A stretch of 64,000 nt of DNA from Brienomyrus brachyistius (GCF_023856365.1 NW_026042405.1:186001-250000); one strand, 5' to 3'. Counted from the first letter of the stretch, positions 22,693-34,499 are shown. A program made the numbers and translations. Notes: generated by a model from the letters alone, not told the origin.

Positions 22693-23107
22693 CTACCACA
22701 TCAGGTAGGAAGGTGCCTATTTCTACCAACTATTCAGACCATCAGACCCAAACCATACATTCAGTCATGCACAGGCACTCCACCAGAGGGCTCTACATTC
22801 TGTCCTACATCTGCTCACCTGTTAGACCCACACTCAGTCTCCATCCTGATTTCTACCTACTACTCGGACTATCTCACCAAAACCAGTCCTGTGGCCTGTT
22901 CTATGAAGCGGGGTTACTGGCTTATTGGGGAAACTTGTCGGATTTCTTGATCGGGACCTTCAACTGCTCTGCCATAGAGAGCATCCTAACATGCTGCCTT
23001 ACGGTCTGGTATGCGGGCTGCTGGTGGCCTCCTACCGCTCTGCCATAGAGAGCATCCTAACATACGGCCTTACGGTGTGGTATTCGGGCTGCTGGTGGCC
23101 TCTATGA
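22693..23107 (+). mobile_element. LINE fragment with a 71-bp tandem duplication
   Basis: The phrase SAIESILTYGLTVWYSGC, from the late RT region of a common fish LINE, occurs twice. Units 22966-23036 and 23037-23107 are a tandem duplication with a 71-bp period, so the second copy is in another frame. Confidence 0.6.
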
Positions 23108-23444
23108 CTTTTTTTGTAGACAGTCCATCTGTGTGGTGCTGTTTGCACGAATTGTTTTGGGAAATGCACTTACAGTTTTGCAGATGTTAAGGGTGATTCC
23201 AGAAATGCATCAAAGCAACTGAGGAACTGCAATGTCACTGTACAGTTACTTATAATGGGCGCCAATGTAATGTGTAGAGTGGCAAATAAACTGATTCACC
23301 ATTTACTCTCATGTACATCACTTAAAATGCTTGTTTTAAATGCAAATGTGTGAATGTAAATCTAAGCAGTAAAGCTACAATTTACATTCTGTTTGCATGG
23401 TGGAAAGAACATTTAATCTGCCTTTTAAGTGTGATTAGAAGATC

Positions 23445-23660
23445 TAATGCCTGTGTGCTTGTAATAAGATGGTCGCTGGTTCAAACCCAGCCACAGCACA
23501 TCTCTGCGTCCTTGAGCGAGGCCCTTAACCCCCAGCTCACTGGGCATCACTATGGGTGGCTGCCCTTCGCAGACAACTTACTCTGTTTACTCTAAAAAAA
23601 AGAGAGCAAGTTGAGAGAGAAGTTAAGACAATTTCTCCACAGGGACCAATAAAGTATCAA
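23445..23660 (+). mobile_element. tRNA-SINE of a second family
   Basis: GGTCGCTGGTTCAAACCC (B-box-like), then TCCTTGAGCGAGGCCCTTAA and CCCCCAGCTC, ending in AATAAAGTATCAATTATTATT. The same family occurs at about 40050-40255. Confidence 0.65.
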
Positions 23661-24049
23661 TTATTATTACTGTATGAGAGACTGTCTAATATCAGATAGA
23701 TAACAGACTCATACTGTGCTGAGCTTGTCTGAGAGAGATGATTAGCAAATGCTCTCCCACAGTATCTCAGCACTCTGTACAAAGAACTTTATATGCTCAG
23801 TATCTGCTCCTGTTTATCTAATTGTTCTCATTTTAACTGGATGTTAAGGAGTAAATTAATAAACGTCATGTAAGTGCACATTAAAATGCTTTTTCACTGT
23901 TACTTAAGTTCCCATGTGAACAGCCAATCAGATCAGCCTGATGTGTGTCTCTCTGTTTCCTCTCTGTTTCCTGCCCTTTCATCCCGACCACGACCATGAT
24001 CTCTCACTTAGCAGCAGAGCAGTTTATTCTAAACAGTGGAAGCACAAAA

Positions 24050-24083
24050 ATGTTCAGACTCTTTGGTCTTCTCATTTTCATTA
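24050..24083 (+). CDS. NITR-like exon 1, leader
   Basis: MFRLFGLLIFI, a short hydrophobic signal peptide, then donor GTAAGG. It ends with one base of a split codon that completes as Asn with exon 2. The start is chosen because it is the only ATG giving a leader directly before a donor of the right phase. Confidence 0.75.
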
Positions 24084-24251
24084 GTAAGGCCCTATAATAT
24101 AAATTATTTTGGGATTTTAATATTTTCATTTATCTGTATGATGTGATCAGTGGAATTTGGCCATTTAATCTGCATCATAGTTAATAGTTATTTAGATTAC
24201 TATTATATGTCTTATTTGATTATGATTTTTTTTGTTTTTCTGTTTTTGCAG

Positions 24252-24599
24252 ACACTGCACTGACTACAGATGTTGTTCAGCCCAGTCACCTGATGAGGGT
24301 TCAGCTTGGAGACAGTGTGACCCTGACATGCTTCTGTCAAGGAGAAACAACTTTTGTTACTTTGTTTAAGCAAGCTGTTGGTCGGAAGCCCCAGCCCATG
24401 GCGAAAGCACTTCTCTACGTACCTGGTGAATTTTACAAGGAATATAAAAGCATAAAACGTTACTCCTTACTGAATGCAGAGGGGAGTTTTAACCTCACTA
24501 TTTCTAACGTGGAGCCGTCAGATTCTGCAGTGTATTATTGTGCTGCTGTGTTTCTTCATGAGGTCACCTTCGGGAATGGAACCTTTGTCATAATCACAG
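24252..24599 (+). CDS. NITR-like exon 2, V-type Ig domain
   Basis: Acceptor TTTTTGCAG. Framework cysteines are in VTLTCFC and AVYYCAA, and the D-x-A-x-Y-Y-C pattern is present (SDSAVYYC). The usual tryptophan after the first cysteine is Phe here (TLFKQAVGRKPQ). It ends with the J-like motif FGNGTFVII directly in the exon, so no rearrangement is needed, as in NITRs. Donor GTAAAT. Confidence 0.88.
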
Positions 24600-25626
24600 G
24601 TAAATGAGATTCCAACTATTTTCATATTTGCTTTATTATAATGTCAGTAAGATTATTCCCTGCAAAATAATTTTGACAGTTTAGTTGTTTGTCAATATAA
24701 AATTAGCAAAGATACCTTATTGTCTGCTTTGTTCCATAAATGTTTTTCTAAACATCAAACAAAAATCATTCATTATTATTATTATTATTATTATTATACA
24801 ATTTGTTGCATTTTGCTTGCTGTCAGCCAAAAGCCTAACCTTCTCTTTATACAGATGTTAATGTTACACATTGCAGCCTCTTTAAAACAAATAACATAAA
24901 AAAATGTTTGAGTTGTTATATACAGTATAGGACTGTGCAAAAATCTTAAGCAACAAAAGAAAATTATTTTTGACGTTATTTATCTGAGCAGTCAGTGTGT
25001 ATTCACTCTGAAAAAAAAAATGCATGATTTAACATATGAACTAGGGATGTGCACCATTCAGAACTGATTTGAGAATGAAATTCTCAAATACGTATCCTAA
25101 AATTCAGGATTTTGAATACATATATGAACTTGAATTTCAGTTCATTTTGTTAATCTGAATTACATTTGAATTGTGGTTGAAAACAGGTTGTGGCATTGAA
25201 ATTTATATTTGAATTTAAAGAAGAAGAACGAAAAAGGGTTTGGATTCAAATTCAAGTTCATATACGTACTGTAGGTGTAGCTTTTAACTAAAATATGAAC
25301 TTTAATTTAAATATGAATTATACATAAACACATTAACATTGTTATACATCATTGTTATAAAAATGTCGTTTTGTAAAGAATGAAATAATGCAACATTTGA
25401 AGTGTCACCTAAAATAATAATTATACTGTCATTTTGTGCACCATGGTGGATCTGCTCATAGGAAGAGCTGAGTGTCTCTCCTTAAAAGTCAGTGTTGGCT
25501 GCAGTGACGGCAGTTTCTAACCTAAGAAACGTCCCAAACACTTTTCCTGCATCAAAAGTCAAACTAGTCCCTATTCCTGCCATGAAAGGTTCACATAATG
25601 TCACCGATACCTGAACCAACCATGTT

Positions 25627-25790
25627 TATCAGAGGATGCCAACCCTTTGGCTGCAGCTTTCTCTGCACACGCTGAGAGAGTCTTCAGTGTAGCAGGAAAA
25701 GATTTCAGGCCAGAAGATTGCAAATTAAATCATGAAACCTTTGAAGATATTATGCTGAATAAATGTAATAATAATGAAAAATTAGCAATG
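25627..25790 (+). mobile_element. hAT transposase C-terminal fragment in NITR intron 2
   Basis: AAAFSAHAERVFSVAGKDF and RPEDCKLNHETFEDIM match the C-terminal dimerisation block of hAT transposases (consensus SxxxERxFSxAG). No start or catalytic region; dead fragment. Confidence 0.75.
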
Positions 25791-26495
25791 TGTATTGGAA
25801 TAAAGCATAATTGTATTTGCCATGACGTTTTGCTTTTCGCTGTAGTGCTATGGTTGAACGGAAAAACTTACTTTTGTGTGCATAAGAAAATAAATAGGAG
25901 GAACTACGAAACCAAGTAATTCCTTTTACTATGTATACTTTTTCTTTAATGTTAAAAGATAGACAAACTAGTAATGGGCAAACAGCTCTTCGGCTCTTGA
26001 ATTAAATTATGCAGGTACTACAGCAAAATGCTCAAAAATACCAAAACACATCAAGAGCTAAATATGCAAAAACAATAAATACCTTCCTGTGGAAAAGGGG
26101 CAACATAAACCAAATGTAAAGTCACGAAAATCATGAAAATATAAAGTACACTTTACACACTTCATTTCTTTGAATTGAAATTAATTATATTCATCTACCT
26201 TCATACATTAATACAAGACATTATATGATTATAATGTTTGTTATTATCATATAATTTTTATTTAGGTATTATGTAGGTGCAGTTAATGTATAGTGTTACC
26301 TGATATATACTAATAAGCAGTAATACAATAAAAAGAGAGAAGAATGTCAACTGTTCTCCAAGAAGTTACTGATTTCTTGGATGGCTAGAAGAACATCGAT
26401 TCAGTTCCCAAAAATCTGTAAGAACAATTTTTGAGGATCTGTATTTTCCATTGTTATTCTCAAAGGGCTGTCATCATGACTATTTTGCTTTTCAG

Positions 26496-26846
26496 GTAAA
26501 GACTCCAACAGCAGGACTGTGGTACAGCAGCCTGTGTCTGACACATTGCAGCCAGGAGACTCTGTGAGCCTGCAGTGTACGATAGAGACTGGGAGCTGTG
26601 CAGGAGAACACAGTGTTTACTGGTTCAGACATGGATCAGGAGAATCCCTTCCTGGAGTCATTTACAGCCATGGAAACAGCAGTGATGAGTGTGAGAAGAG
26701 CCCTGAGGCTGGATCTCCTACACGGAGCTGCGTCTACAGCCTCCCCAAGGGGAACCTCAGCCTCTCCGATGCTGGGACTTACTACTGCGCTGTGGCCATG
26801 TGTGGGGAGATGCTGTTTGGGAACGGAACATAGCTGGATATAGATG
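26496..26846 (+). pseudogene. NITR-like exon 3, I-type Ig domain with TAG
   Basis: Acceptor TTTTCAG. Reads GDSVSLQCTIETGSC, HSVYWFRHGSGES, then LSLSDAGTYYCAVAMCGEML and FGNGT followed by TAG (26831-26833). The extra cysteine pairs (GSC, ECEK, SCVY, AMCG) are typical of NITR I domains. Donor GATG|GTAACA follows 26846; a second donor GATG|GTAGCA after 26903 belongs to the duplicated J-like unit. The same codon is CAG (Gln) in that unit, so the stop looks like a C-to-T change. Confidence 0.88.
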
Positions 26847-26912
26847 GTAACACCCAGTGTGGGGAGATGCTGTTTGGGAACGGCACACAGCTGGATATAG
26901 ATGGTAGCACCC
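26799..26912 (+). repeat. 57-bp tandem duplication of the J-like segment and splice donor
   Basis: Units 26799-26855 and 26856-26912 each run from TGTGGGGAGATGCTG through FGNGT, the splice donor and ACCCAG/GCACCCAG. The length is 19 codons, so reading through would stay in frame. They differ at a few bases, including TAG versus CAG. Confidence 0.93.
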
Positions 26913-27049
26913 AGTGTGGAGAGTATATCTGCTTCAAAGTTTTATTTAGCTTATTCTGCTATTAAGACATTTATTTCTTTTTTTAATGTAATGAATTTTC
27001 TAATTTAAGTGCTTAAATTAAATTACACAGATGTTAATTTAATAATTAT

Positions 27050-27229
27050 CCATCCATCCATCCATTTTCCAAACCGCTTATCCTATTGGGTCGCGGGGGG
27101 TCCGGAGCCTAATTTAATAATTATTTCAAATATTAATATCCATCCATCCATCCATTTTCCAAACCGCTTATCCTATTGGGTCGCGGGGGGTCCGGAGCCT
27201 AATTTAATAATTATTTTAAATATTAATAT
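27050..27229 (-). repeat. Two 90-bp tandem units, each a truncated SINE tail plus target
   Basis: Each unit has about 61 bp of SINE tail (CCATCCATCCATCC... to GGTCCGGAGCCT) followed by AATTTAATAATTAT and linker. AATTTAATAATTAT also precedes the first unit (27036-27049), so it is the target duplication of one 5'-truncated SINE insertion. The block SINE plus target was then duplicated in tandem with one visible base change (27127 versus 27217). Confidence 0.92.
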
Positions 27230-27391
27230 AAATTGTTAAAATGCAAAATACTAGAAGTTCATGTTAAAAATGGACTATTTACAAAACAACTGCTGTAATG
27301 TGTTATCGATTTGATCTTTAACTAATGTAATGTAAGCAAATGGGAAATGTGTCTCTATATCATTATGCTGAAATCTATCTCTTTGTTACAG

Positions 27392-27511
27392 GCTTTCAGA
27401 AGCTGCTGGATCCTCTTCACTCTGGCTTGCTGATAGTTTTATCTTGCAGCATTATTCTGAACGTTGCTCTCATTTGTATAAGATGTAAACTGACCTGTAC
27501 ACACTGTGCAG
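27392..27511 (+). CDS. NITR-like exon 4, transmembrane segment
   Basis: Acceptor GTTACAG. GFQKLLDPLHSG is followed by the hydrophobic LLIVLSCSIILNVALICI, then a basic/cysteine stop-transfer region (RCKLTCTHC). No charged residue lies within the membrane span, as expected of an inhibitory rather than an adaptor-pairing receptor. Donor GTACGC. Confidence 0.85.
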
Positions 27512-27998
27512 GTACGCTGCCCGGCTTTATGCACTCAGAAGGACAAAATGTAGATTTTAACAAATTATAGAAATATAAAATTGTTTTATGATAGATAACA
27601 TTTTCATATTAAAACCACTCTTGCAGGTAATACAGTTTTAAAATCCATTATTAAATCTCACCTTATTTATATAAACCTTTTTGTACTGTAAGATTTACAT
27701 TTTTGTATTATATCTTTCATATTTTGCAAAATCTATTGAAATATACATGTTGCAATAAGTTGCATATCAATAACTTTTATTACCAAGATCTCCTTTATAG
27801 CAATTTTATTATATATGATATATGAGAACAAATGACACGTATCCAAACATGCACACTTAAATTGACAGAAGTCATTTTTACTTTCATTTTTGAGACAAAA
27901 AGGATGTTGATTGCTTGAAAATTCGGAATGTTATCTGACCACGGTATGATACCGTGCGAAATTAAATAATATATTGATGTGTTATATATTTTAAACAG

Positions 27999-28045
27999 AT
28001 GAAAAGAACAGTGATATATCAAAAGTGGAATGGTCACGCAAGCAA
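27999..28045 (+). CDS. NITR-like exon 5, cytoplasmic spacer
   Basis: Acceptor TTAAACAG, donor GTATGT. Encodes DEKNSDISKVEWSRKQ after completing the split codon. Short, as in other NITR tails. Confidence 0.75.
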
Positions 28046-28201
28046 GTATGTAATAAATATTTCAAATTACAAATCGTCAGTAAAACAAATGAACCTCAGA
28101 CTGATTTCCATCCTGGGATCAGCATTTTAAGTGCTATTTGTGAAAATAGGTAATAGCAAACCGATTTGATCCATCCAATTCTGCCATCTTTGTCTCCACA
28201 G

Positions 28202-28327
28202 TGCCATGACGAGGACACACTGAATTACGCTGCCCTGAACCTTAAGAAGCCAAAACCCAGGAGACAGAAGAAAGACGGGAATAATGACACTCTGTATTCT
28301 GACCTCCGCTACAGAGATTATGAATAA
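28202..28327 (+). CDS. NITR-like exon 6, ITIM tail
   Basis: Acceptor TCCACAG, then CHDEDTLNYAALNLKKPK and, at the end, DTLYSDLRYRDYE and TAA. LNYAAL fits the ITIM consensus (S/I/V/L-x-Y-x-x-I/V/L); TLYSDL is ITIM/ITSM-like. The motif would recruit SHP-type phosphatases when phosphorylated. It is intact although it lies downstream of the I-domain stop. Confidence 0.87.
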   Translation, partial: CHDEDTLNYAALNLKKPKPRRQKKDGNNDTLYSDLRYRDYE

Positions 28328-28917
28328 AGATGCTTCTCATTCATGTCAGTCACACAGAGTGTTCAGGGTGTAGCTTTAATAATGTTCAGAGGAGGGCAGG
28401 GGAGCCAGTGCTTCTGAGACTGAATCACGGGATTTTACGGAGTACCGGTGCTGAGTTTGGTGTCAGTGTGTTTGGGGCGCATTTTTACTGGAAGTGCAAA
28501 TGTTCAAGCCAGACTGGGGGCTGAGGGAGGGGGAGAGGGGAGCCACAGAGATTATTTCTTCATGGCATGGGGGGGAATAAGCGGCTTTAATGTTGTGGAA
28601 AGGCTGAGTTGCTGCAATCAGTTCTTTGATGTCACACATGCTTACTTGTCTCCCTTGTGTACCATGCTGAATGGTTTGGGGCAAACGCACAGGGACTGAT
28701 CGATTATATTAAACAGATGAAAGAAACTGAATGAAAATTTCAAGTGTTCTTAAATTACGTTTTTCATTTAATTGTGTGTTCTGGATGTATTTTTGAGTAT
28801 ATACATGTACCTGTATATGTACCTGTATATATACCTGTGTCGTTAATAACGATGTGGATAATTAAGAAAGAGGAGTTTTGTTTCTTGCTCCCTGTCTTGT
28901 TACTTGGCTCACAAACA

Positions 28918-29022
28918 TACACACACATAGACACACACACAAACATACACAGACACACAAACACACACACACATAGACACACACACACACAAACACACAT
29001 GCACACATGCACACACACACAC
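28918..29022. repeat. (CA)n microsatellite
   Basis: Interrupted CA/ACACAT tract. The Val/Cys-rich or Thr/His-rich open frames over it are artefacts. Confidence 0.9.
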
Positions 29023-29064
29023 TGCTACGGCTCTGTAAGAACACTACCATGCTCTTTTGTGTGA

Positions 29065-30339
29065 GTGGGGTGGGGGGTGTTAAATAAGATGAAAATGACA
29101 ATGGCTGTACTTTTGTTATGTCAGTTGTGTTTCTATAGTCATTGTATCATATTCCACAAGCTTTTTATTCTACAAGATGTACAAGCCAGTCAGTGTATTC
29201 AGTGGGGTGTTCAGGAGTCATTAGGTTCTGAAAAATGTCTTGCATTTAAAACTTTTGAATACTTAAGTATTTTTAGATGCAAATACTCCAGTACTTTAAC
29301 TGAAGTAAAAAATTAACTGAAAAACTTTGAGTATTATTTGACGAGGAGTATCTATACTTAACTCAAGTAGTGAAGTTGTGTACTTTGTCCACCTCTGTCC
29401 AAAAGTGACATACAGCTGTAAGCTGTTTGGGTTTGTTTGTCTGCTGAGTGCTTCTCTGCAGTGCTGCAGATGTTTCCACTGGTTAGATGCAGCTCAGGAA
29501 GACTGACCCACTGACTGCACTGTGCTGGACTCACTTTGCAAAGAGTAAAAACCACACAGACAGAACAATATCTGCTTCTTGTAAGACCCTGTTTCCTCTC
29601 TACCTCACCCAGGTCACGCTTTCAAGTATTCAGCCTAAGTTATTTTATCCAAACAAGCCACCATTATTATTCATGCAGCTGGACATTTGACTGGAGCACA
29701 TGATTGCTACATATCACTACTGTACATGGAACGGAATGTACAGTTTTCACAACAGAACTTTAGAAAAGCAAAATTCTCATCAGTCCACATCTCTAACCAC
29801 CACACATCCTAGGGCTCCCATTTATAATGGTACATTTTTGTTTTATTCACATTCTTTTTCATCACACAGATAAACACCATCCATTAATCTTACAGCATGT
29901 ATCCTGGTCAGGGTGATGGGGACGACACCACCTATATCGAGTGTGATTTAAGGCCAAGACCTTAAAAGGGAGAGTCAAGACTGAGGCTTGTTACAAGAGC
30001 AGTGGGGCACAAAACAACAAACAACATCATTATGAATGTAAAATAAATGGATGTATATATAAATATAGGGTAATAATAGAAACAAAAAATAAGAATATAT
30101 TACATACAGAGGAATATTATAGGAATATTAAAATTAACTTATACACAATCCTTAACTTATACACAATCCTATTGCATGTAACATTATTGCTCATGTGCCA
30201 GATATTAGCCTCCCAAAGGAAGCTGCCACACAGGGCATAATGCACTGGCTCAATGCAACACTGCACATCAGTGAATAAGGAGGAACAATATTGCAGATCA
30301 GCAGCAGATAGAAACTGTATCAGAAGACAGTGAACAGGG
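29065..30339. other. No recognisable gene
   Basis: Unassigned sequence 3' of the NITR-like gene. No Ig exon or LINE motif was recognised. Confidence 0.4.
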
Positions 30340-30545
30340 GAAAAGTTCAATGAGCAGAGTGCAGATTATAAAGCCTGACTGCTGTGGGGCCCAATGACCT
30401 GCGGTACCGTTCTGTCACACGCCGGGTGTCTGAGTCTCTTACTGAAGGAGCTGCCCTTACGGGCCTCCATAGTCTGCTGGGGGGGTGAGAGGTGTCACAT
30501 AAAATTGATGACAGCCTTGTTATCAGCCTGCTCTCATCCATCTAC
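30340..30545 (-). mobile_element. LINE C-terminal fragment
   Basis: The minus strand reads ILCDTSHPPSRLWRPVRAAP and RYRRSLGPTAVRLYN, the end of the same LINE group as 34.9-36.2 kb (normally HPL...LPSGRRYR...F.P.AI.LLN). Confidence 0.55.
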
Positions 30546-31408
30546 TCTACAGTGCCAAGGGACGCTCCTCCCTGATGATGAGAGGAGTCTAAGCATGTGG
30601 ACATTTGGGATAATGTGAGTTCAGAACTGGATGGTCAGCTGTACGACTTCCAGTCTGTAGGCAGACTCATCACCTTCAGTTATGATGGCAAACACAGTAG
30701 TATCACCTGCAAAATTCAGGATCTTCACTGGAGCAGCAGTGATTTGTGTAGAAATTGAAGAGAAGAGGGAGAGCACAGAGCCTGGAGGAGCTCAGTGCTG
30801 AGGGTCAGCGTGTCTGATGTGTGCTGTAAGCATACAGATGTCCTGCATTTGTGGAACATTTTGTTTGTGCTGCTGTTTATATGTGTTGTTGACGCTGCAG
30901 TCAGTAATTTTCCACTAGCAGTCTCACCTCTGCATTTTACAGGAAGACTGACCGACTGAGAGCAGGGTGTTTGTGTCTCTCTTCTCAGTGAGCGAAAACC
31001 ACACAACCATCAGGTCCTCAGCTCAGGCCCACTGCTTCACTAGAAAAACCACAAAGGGTATTTTTATCTAAAAGTGGGTGAGCAAGTGAGATGTTATTGA
31101 CAGCATGAATTTGTCTACTAACATTTTAAATTCAAACCTAAAAAGCAGTATGTCCAGGATGTCAGTAATTACATTTAGTCAGTATGAACAATTTGGGTGC
31201 AATAATATAGAATAATGTAGAATTTTGCATAATTCAGTTAATACCAGTAAGATACCGATCATTAACACTATAAGGTCATGTTGCTGAATCTCATTGTTAA
31301 AGTTAAATGAATCTACGCATTTTTATACACACAAGACTGTGCTTAGTTCATCTTTCAGTCAAAATCACACAGTGAGGCAAATCTGACCATCTTAATTGTT
31401 TTTGCTTG

Positions 31409-31515
31409 TGTGGAATGGCATCCCATGCAGGCCTGTGCTCTGTGCTTCCTGGGACAGGTCCCACCCTCTCCAGACCCCGATGAGAATTAGTAGTCGCTGG
31501 ATAAAAGATTGACAA
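31409..31515 (+). mobile_element. 5'-truncated SINE-like tail
   Basis: GGAATGGCATCCCATGCAGG, TGCTTCCTGGGACAGG and CCAGACCCCGATGAGAATTA resemble a SINE tail region shared by many fish SINEs; strongly diverged. Confidence 0.45.
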
Positions 31516-32039
31516 AAGATAAAAATACAAAAGTCATTCTTGCTGTCTAACCTCTGATTACTGCATGACATTTCTGATTTCTGATAACTGATAAGTAGAA
31601 AATATGTTTAGTCTCTTGCTTGGTGGTAAGAAAAAAGGAGAACCACAAAGAGCACAGTCATTTTCAAGGTTATTTCTCACTGGTCAGTGTGAAAGGCTGC
31701 GTCATTAATATAACGCCGGGCTCAGCACAGTGACTGCACCTGCGCTGCACTGTAGAACACAAGCCAGGCTGCAGACCATCAGCCCTGAAAGTTAAAACAG
31801 GACTCGTATGTGTGTCATGTGGTGTTTAATAAAAATTTACAGGACAGAACATAGTGGATTCAGTTTCCTTTGCTCTTACACTCCCAGTCCAAAGTGTGGC
31901 CACGACTGCTGTCAATGCATCTGTCTCTTTTTTCACCTTAATTTTTCACCTGTGTTATTCACCTTAATATCAAAAGGCTCCAAAGCAGTACAGTAATGCA
32001 GAACAAATATTGTAACTAACAAGGAAGTGGGGAGGTAAT

Positions 32040-32955
32040 GGACAGAAGTGTTGGTTTTTGGTAACTCCACTCCTCTGACCTCCACTGTAATTTTAGGTTC
32101 CTTGGAACAATATTGTAAACCAGTCATCACACACCTAGGGGTTAAAGTCGACACCAACCTTAAGTTTGACACTCAGATAAGGTTAGTTGTCAAGTCAAGC
32201 TTTTTACAATTGAGGCAGTTGGCCAAAATAAAGCCAATTCTTTCTAGGCAGCACTTTGAGACAGTAATCCACTCTTTTGTCACTACTAGTTTGGACCACT
32301 GTAACGCCCTCTATGTTGGGGTTAGAGGCTCCACTATTGTTCACCTCCAGAAGGTTCAAAATGCTGCCGCACATGGAAATATGAGCATGTCTCCCCCATT
32401 TTAGCCTCACTCCACTGGCTGCCCGTACATTTTAGGATTCATTTTAAAATTCTGTTATTTGCTTTTAAAGCCCTCAGTGGTCTTGCTCCATCTGACCTCT
32501 GTGAGCTGCTTCACCCTTACACCCCCACCCGCTCTCTCAGGTCAGCTGATCAGCTGTTCCTGACGGTTCCTAAGACTCAGCGTGAGCTTAGAGGGGATCG
32601 AGCCTTTGCAGTCGCAGCTCCTAAAATGTGGAATGACTTGCCTTTTCACATTAGAGAGGAATCCCCTCTGTCCGTTTTTAAATCTCTTCTAATCTCTTCT
32701 CCTTCACCTTTGACACATTGTGAGATGTTAATTTTAATAGTAAATCTTATTTTAATCTTAGCCTTTTCTTTATTAATTAATTGATTTTTTTAAATTTTTA
32801 TTAATGGCCTTTTACTCACATTGAATGTTTTGGTTTTTATTAAATTTCTTTTACTTCGTTTTTAAGTGTGTGAATGTTTTTATTTATTCCTTTGTGCAGC
32901 ACTTTGGTCCATAAGGTTGTTTAAAGTGCTTTTCAAATAAAGAGCTGGATTGGAT
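32040..32955 (+). mobile_element. L2-like LINE, 3' end
   Basis: The RT C-terminal region reads HLGVKVDTNLKFDTQIRLVV, QLAKIKPILSRQHFE, then SLDHCNALYVGV and LQKVQNAAA, typical of L2. After the stop of the first frame the later part continues in another frame (ILASLHWLP-like, then APKMWNDLPF). The 3' end is AAATAAAGAGCTGGATTGG. The 5' part is absent. Confidence 0.85.
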
Positions 32956-33437
32956 TACATTGGAAGATGGCTCAACAAATCTCTTTCACAGAATGTAAAA
33001 TTCGACAGAGGGCGCAAGGTGACATTCTGTCAGGGGCCCAGAATTTTTAGCTACACCTCTGTGTTACTGTGTTTTTTTTGTTCTAGCCATCAATAACTCT
33101 GGAGTTGCTATATCGCCACCTGGTGGTGAAAAGATCAGACAAAAATATGTACACATGTTACCAACAGTTTGAAATTGAAGTGCAGAGTTAACAGGTTTAA
33201 TTAATCGTCCCCACGGATGCCAGTCATGAAATTTGAGAATTGCAAATTAAAACACAGGAAAAAATCAGGAACACTACAAGATAAAATATTTAGCAAACAC
33301 TCAATGTGCATCCAGGGTGACAAGGGACAACTGGAGGATGATATGACAATCTGACAGTGACATTCACAGCACTTTATATGTTGCCAAAAACAGAAAAGGG
33401 GATTAAAATCAAGAATCAGAAATCATGTATGAGGGTG

Positions 33438-33712
33438 GGGCTGCTTGGTGGTGCAGTGATTAGCACTGTTACCTCCCACCACTGGGACTCAGGTTCGAGT
33501 CTCCGCCTGGGTCACATGTGTGGGGAGTTTGCATGTTCTCTCTTGCTAAATTGGCCGTAGGAGTGCATGTGTGTGTGAATGGTGTGTGAATGTGCCTTGC
33601 AATGAGCTGCCCCCCCGTCCTGGGTTGTTCCCTGCCTCGTGCACAGATCCTGCCAGGATAGGCTCTGGACCCCCCGCGACCCAGTAGCATAAGCGGTTTA
33701 GACAATGGATGG
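33438..33712 (+). mobile_element. tRNA-derived SINE with 13-bp TSD, internal deletion
   Basis: A box TGGTGCAGTGA (one change) and B box GGTTCGAGTCTCC are present. About 80 bp is missing after GCATGTTCTC compared with full copies. Perfect 13-bp duplications ATGTATGAGGGTG at 33425-33437 and 33713-33725. Confidence 0.92.
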
Positions 33713-34499
33713 ATGTATGAGGGTGAGTCACAATGACGACAGCTGCTCTGTTGACTTGGTCCCAGGAGTCGTCAGCGTTGGTCTGCCGGGGCCCCCGTCC
33801 TGTCTGTGGAAGCACCCGTCTTGTTGGCTGTTCTCTCTGCCTGGGCCCCCTCTCCTGCTGCCTCACGTTTGGGTTGAAGTGGCTCCCCAGTGCTTCTGTA
33901 AAGCTCTTTGTGTATCTTAGAAAAGGGCTGTATAAATGTAACATTCATTCATTTATTCAAGGTCCCAGCCAGAAGAGTGCAGTACTACACTGTCCCCCAC
34001 AGCCTGAATCAGCTGGATGTTATAGGATTAAGACACTTCCTGCATTAGGCCATTTACCCTCAGTGTATTTCCATACCCTGACAGGATGGATGACAATACT
34101 ATGGCCCTAATTTTCAATACACAGTTTTCACAGGAGTCTCACCCTCATCCACATTCTCTGCATTCCTTATCTCATGCTTCTTTGCCACCCGCATCTCCTC
34201 TGCCTGCTTTGTCTCATTTTCCCACAATTGAAACACCGTCCAATTTGTCTCTGTTTTAGTTCTACCACATTAGTCCCTGAGCAACCAGTCTGATCCCGTT
34301 CCTCTAATTTCAGACGCATCTGGCTTATCTGATTGGGACTGAAGCTGCTGTTACTAGGAAAACCACATTCGTCCCACTGGGGCAGGTCTGACACCGCGTC
34401 CTTCCCATATGTCTCCCATAATTGTTGTACAGAATTTCAGCTGGAGTTCTTTCCCAGAAGCAAGTAATTTCACTTTAGCACCTGTTCAGTAAAAGTCAA

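Larger units (their letters stand above)
24050..28327 (+). pseudogene. Novel immune-type receptor-like (NITR) gene with stop in I domain
   Basis: Six exons with canonical splice sites and consistent phases. They encode a short leader, a V-type Ig domain, an I-type Ig domain, a transmembrane segment, a short spacer and a cytoplasmic tail with an ITIM (LNYAAL) plus an ITIM/ITSM-like TLYSDL. Both Ig domains end in a joining-like motif, FGNGT, the hallmark of NITRs (teleost NK-type inhibitory receptors at the cell surface). The I-domain exon carries an in-frame TAG at 26831-26833 within its J-like motif. A 57-bp tandem copy immediately downstream has CAG at that codon and its own splice donor, but it is still downstream of the stop. 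The gene is therefore either a recent pseudogene, a gene for a truncated secreted two-domain protein, or a null allele. Intron 2 holds a hAT transposase fragment; intron 3 holds a duplicated SINE tail. Confidence 0.85.

Noticed and set aside
24925..24965. ACTGTGCAAAAATCTTAAGC, a Tc1/mariner-like end in NITR intron 2
   Set aside because: Too short and without a partner end to call an element.
28764..29101. Overlapping Val/Cys-rich and Thr/His-rich frames
   Set aside because: Artefacts of a CA microsatellite on both strands.
33100..33135. Palindromic CGCCACCTGGTGG as CTCF site
   Set aside because: A single short match in repeat-rich DNA with no supporting context.
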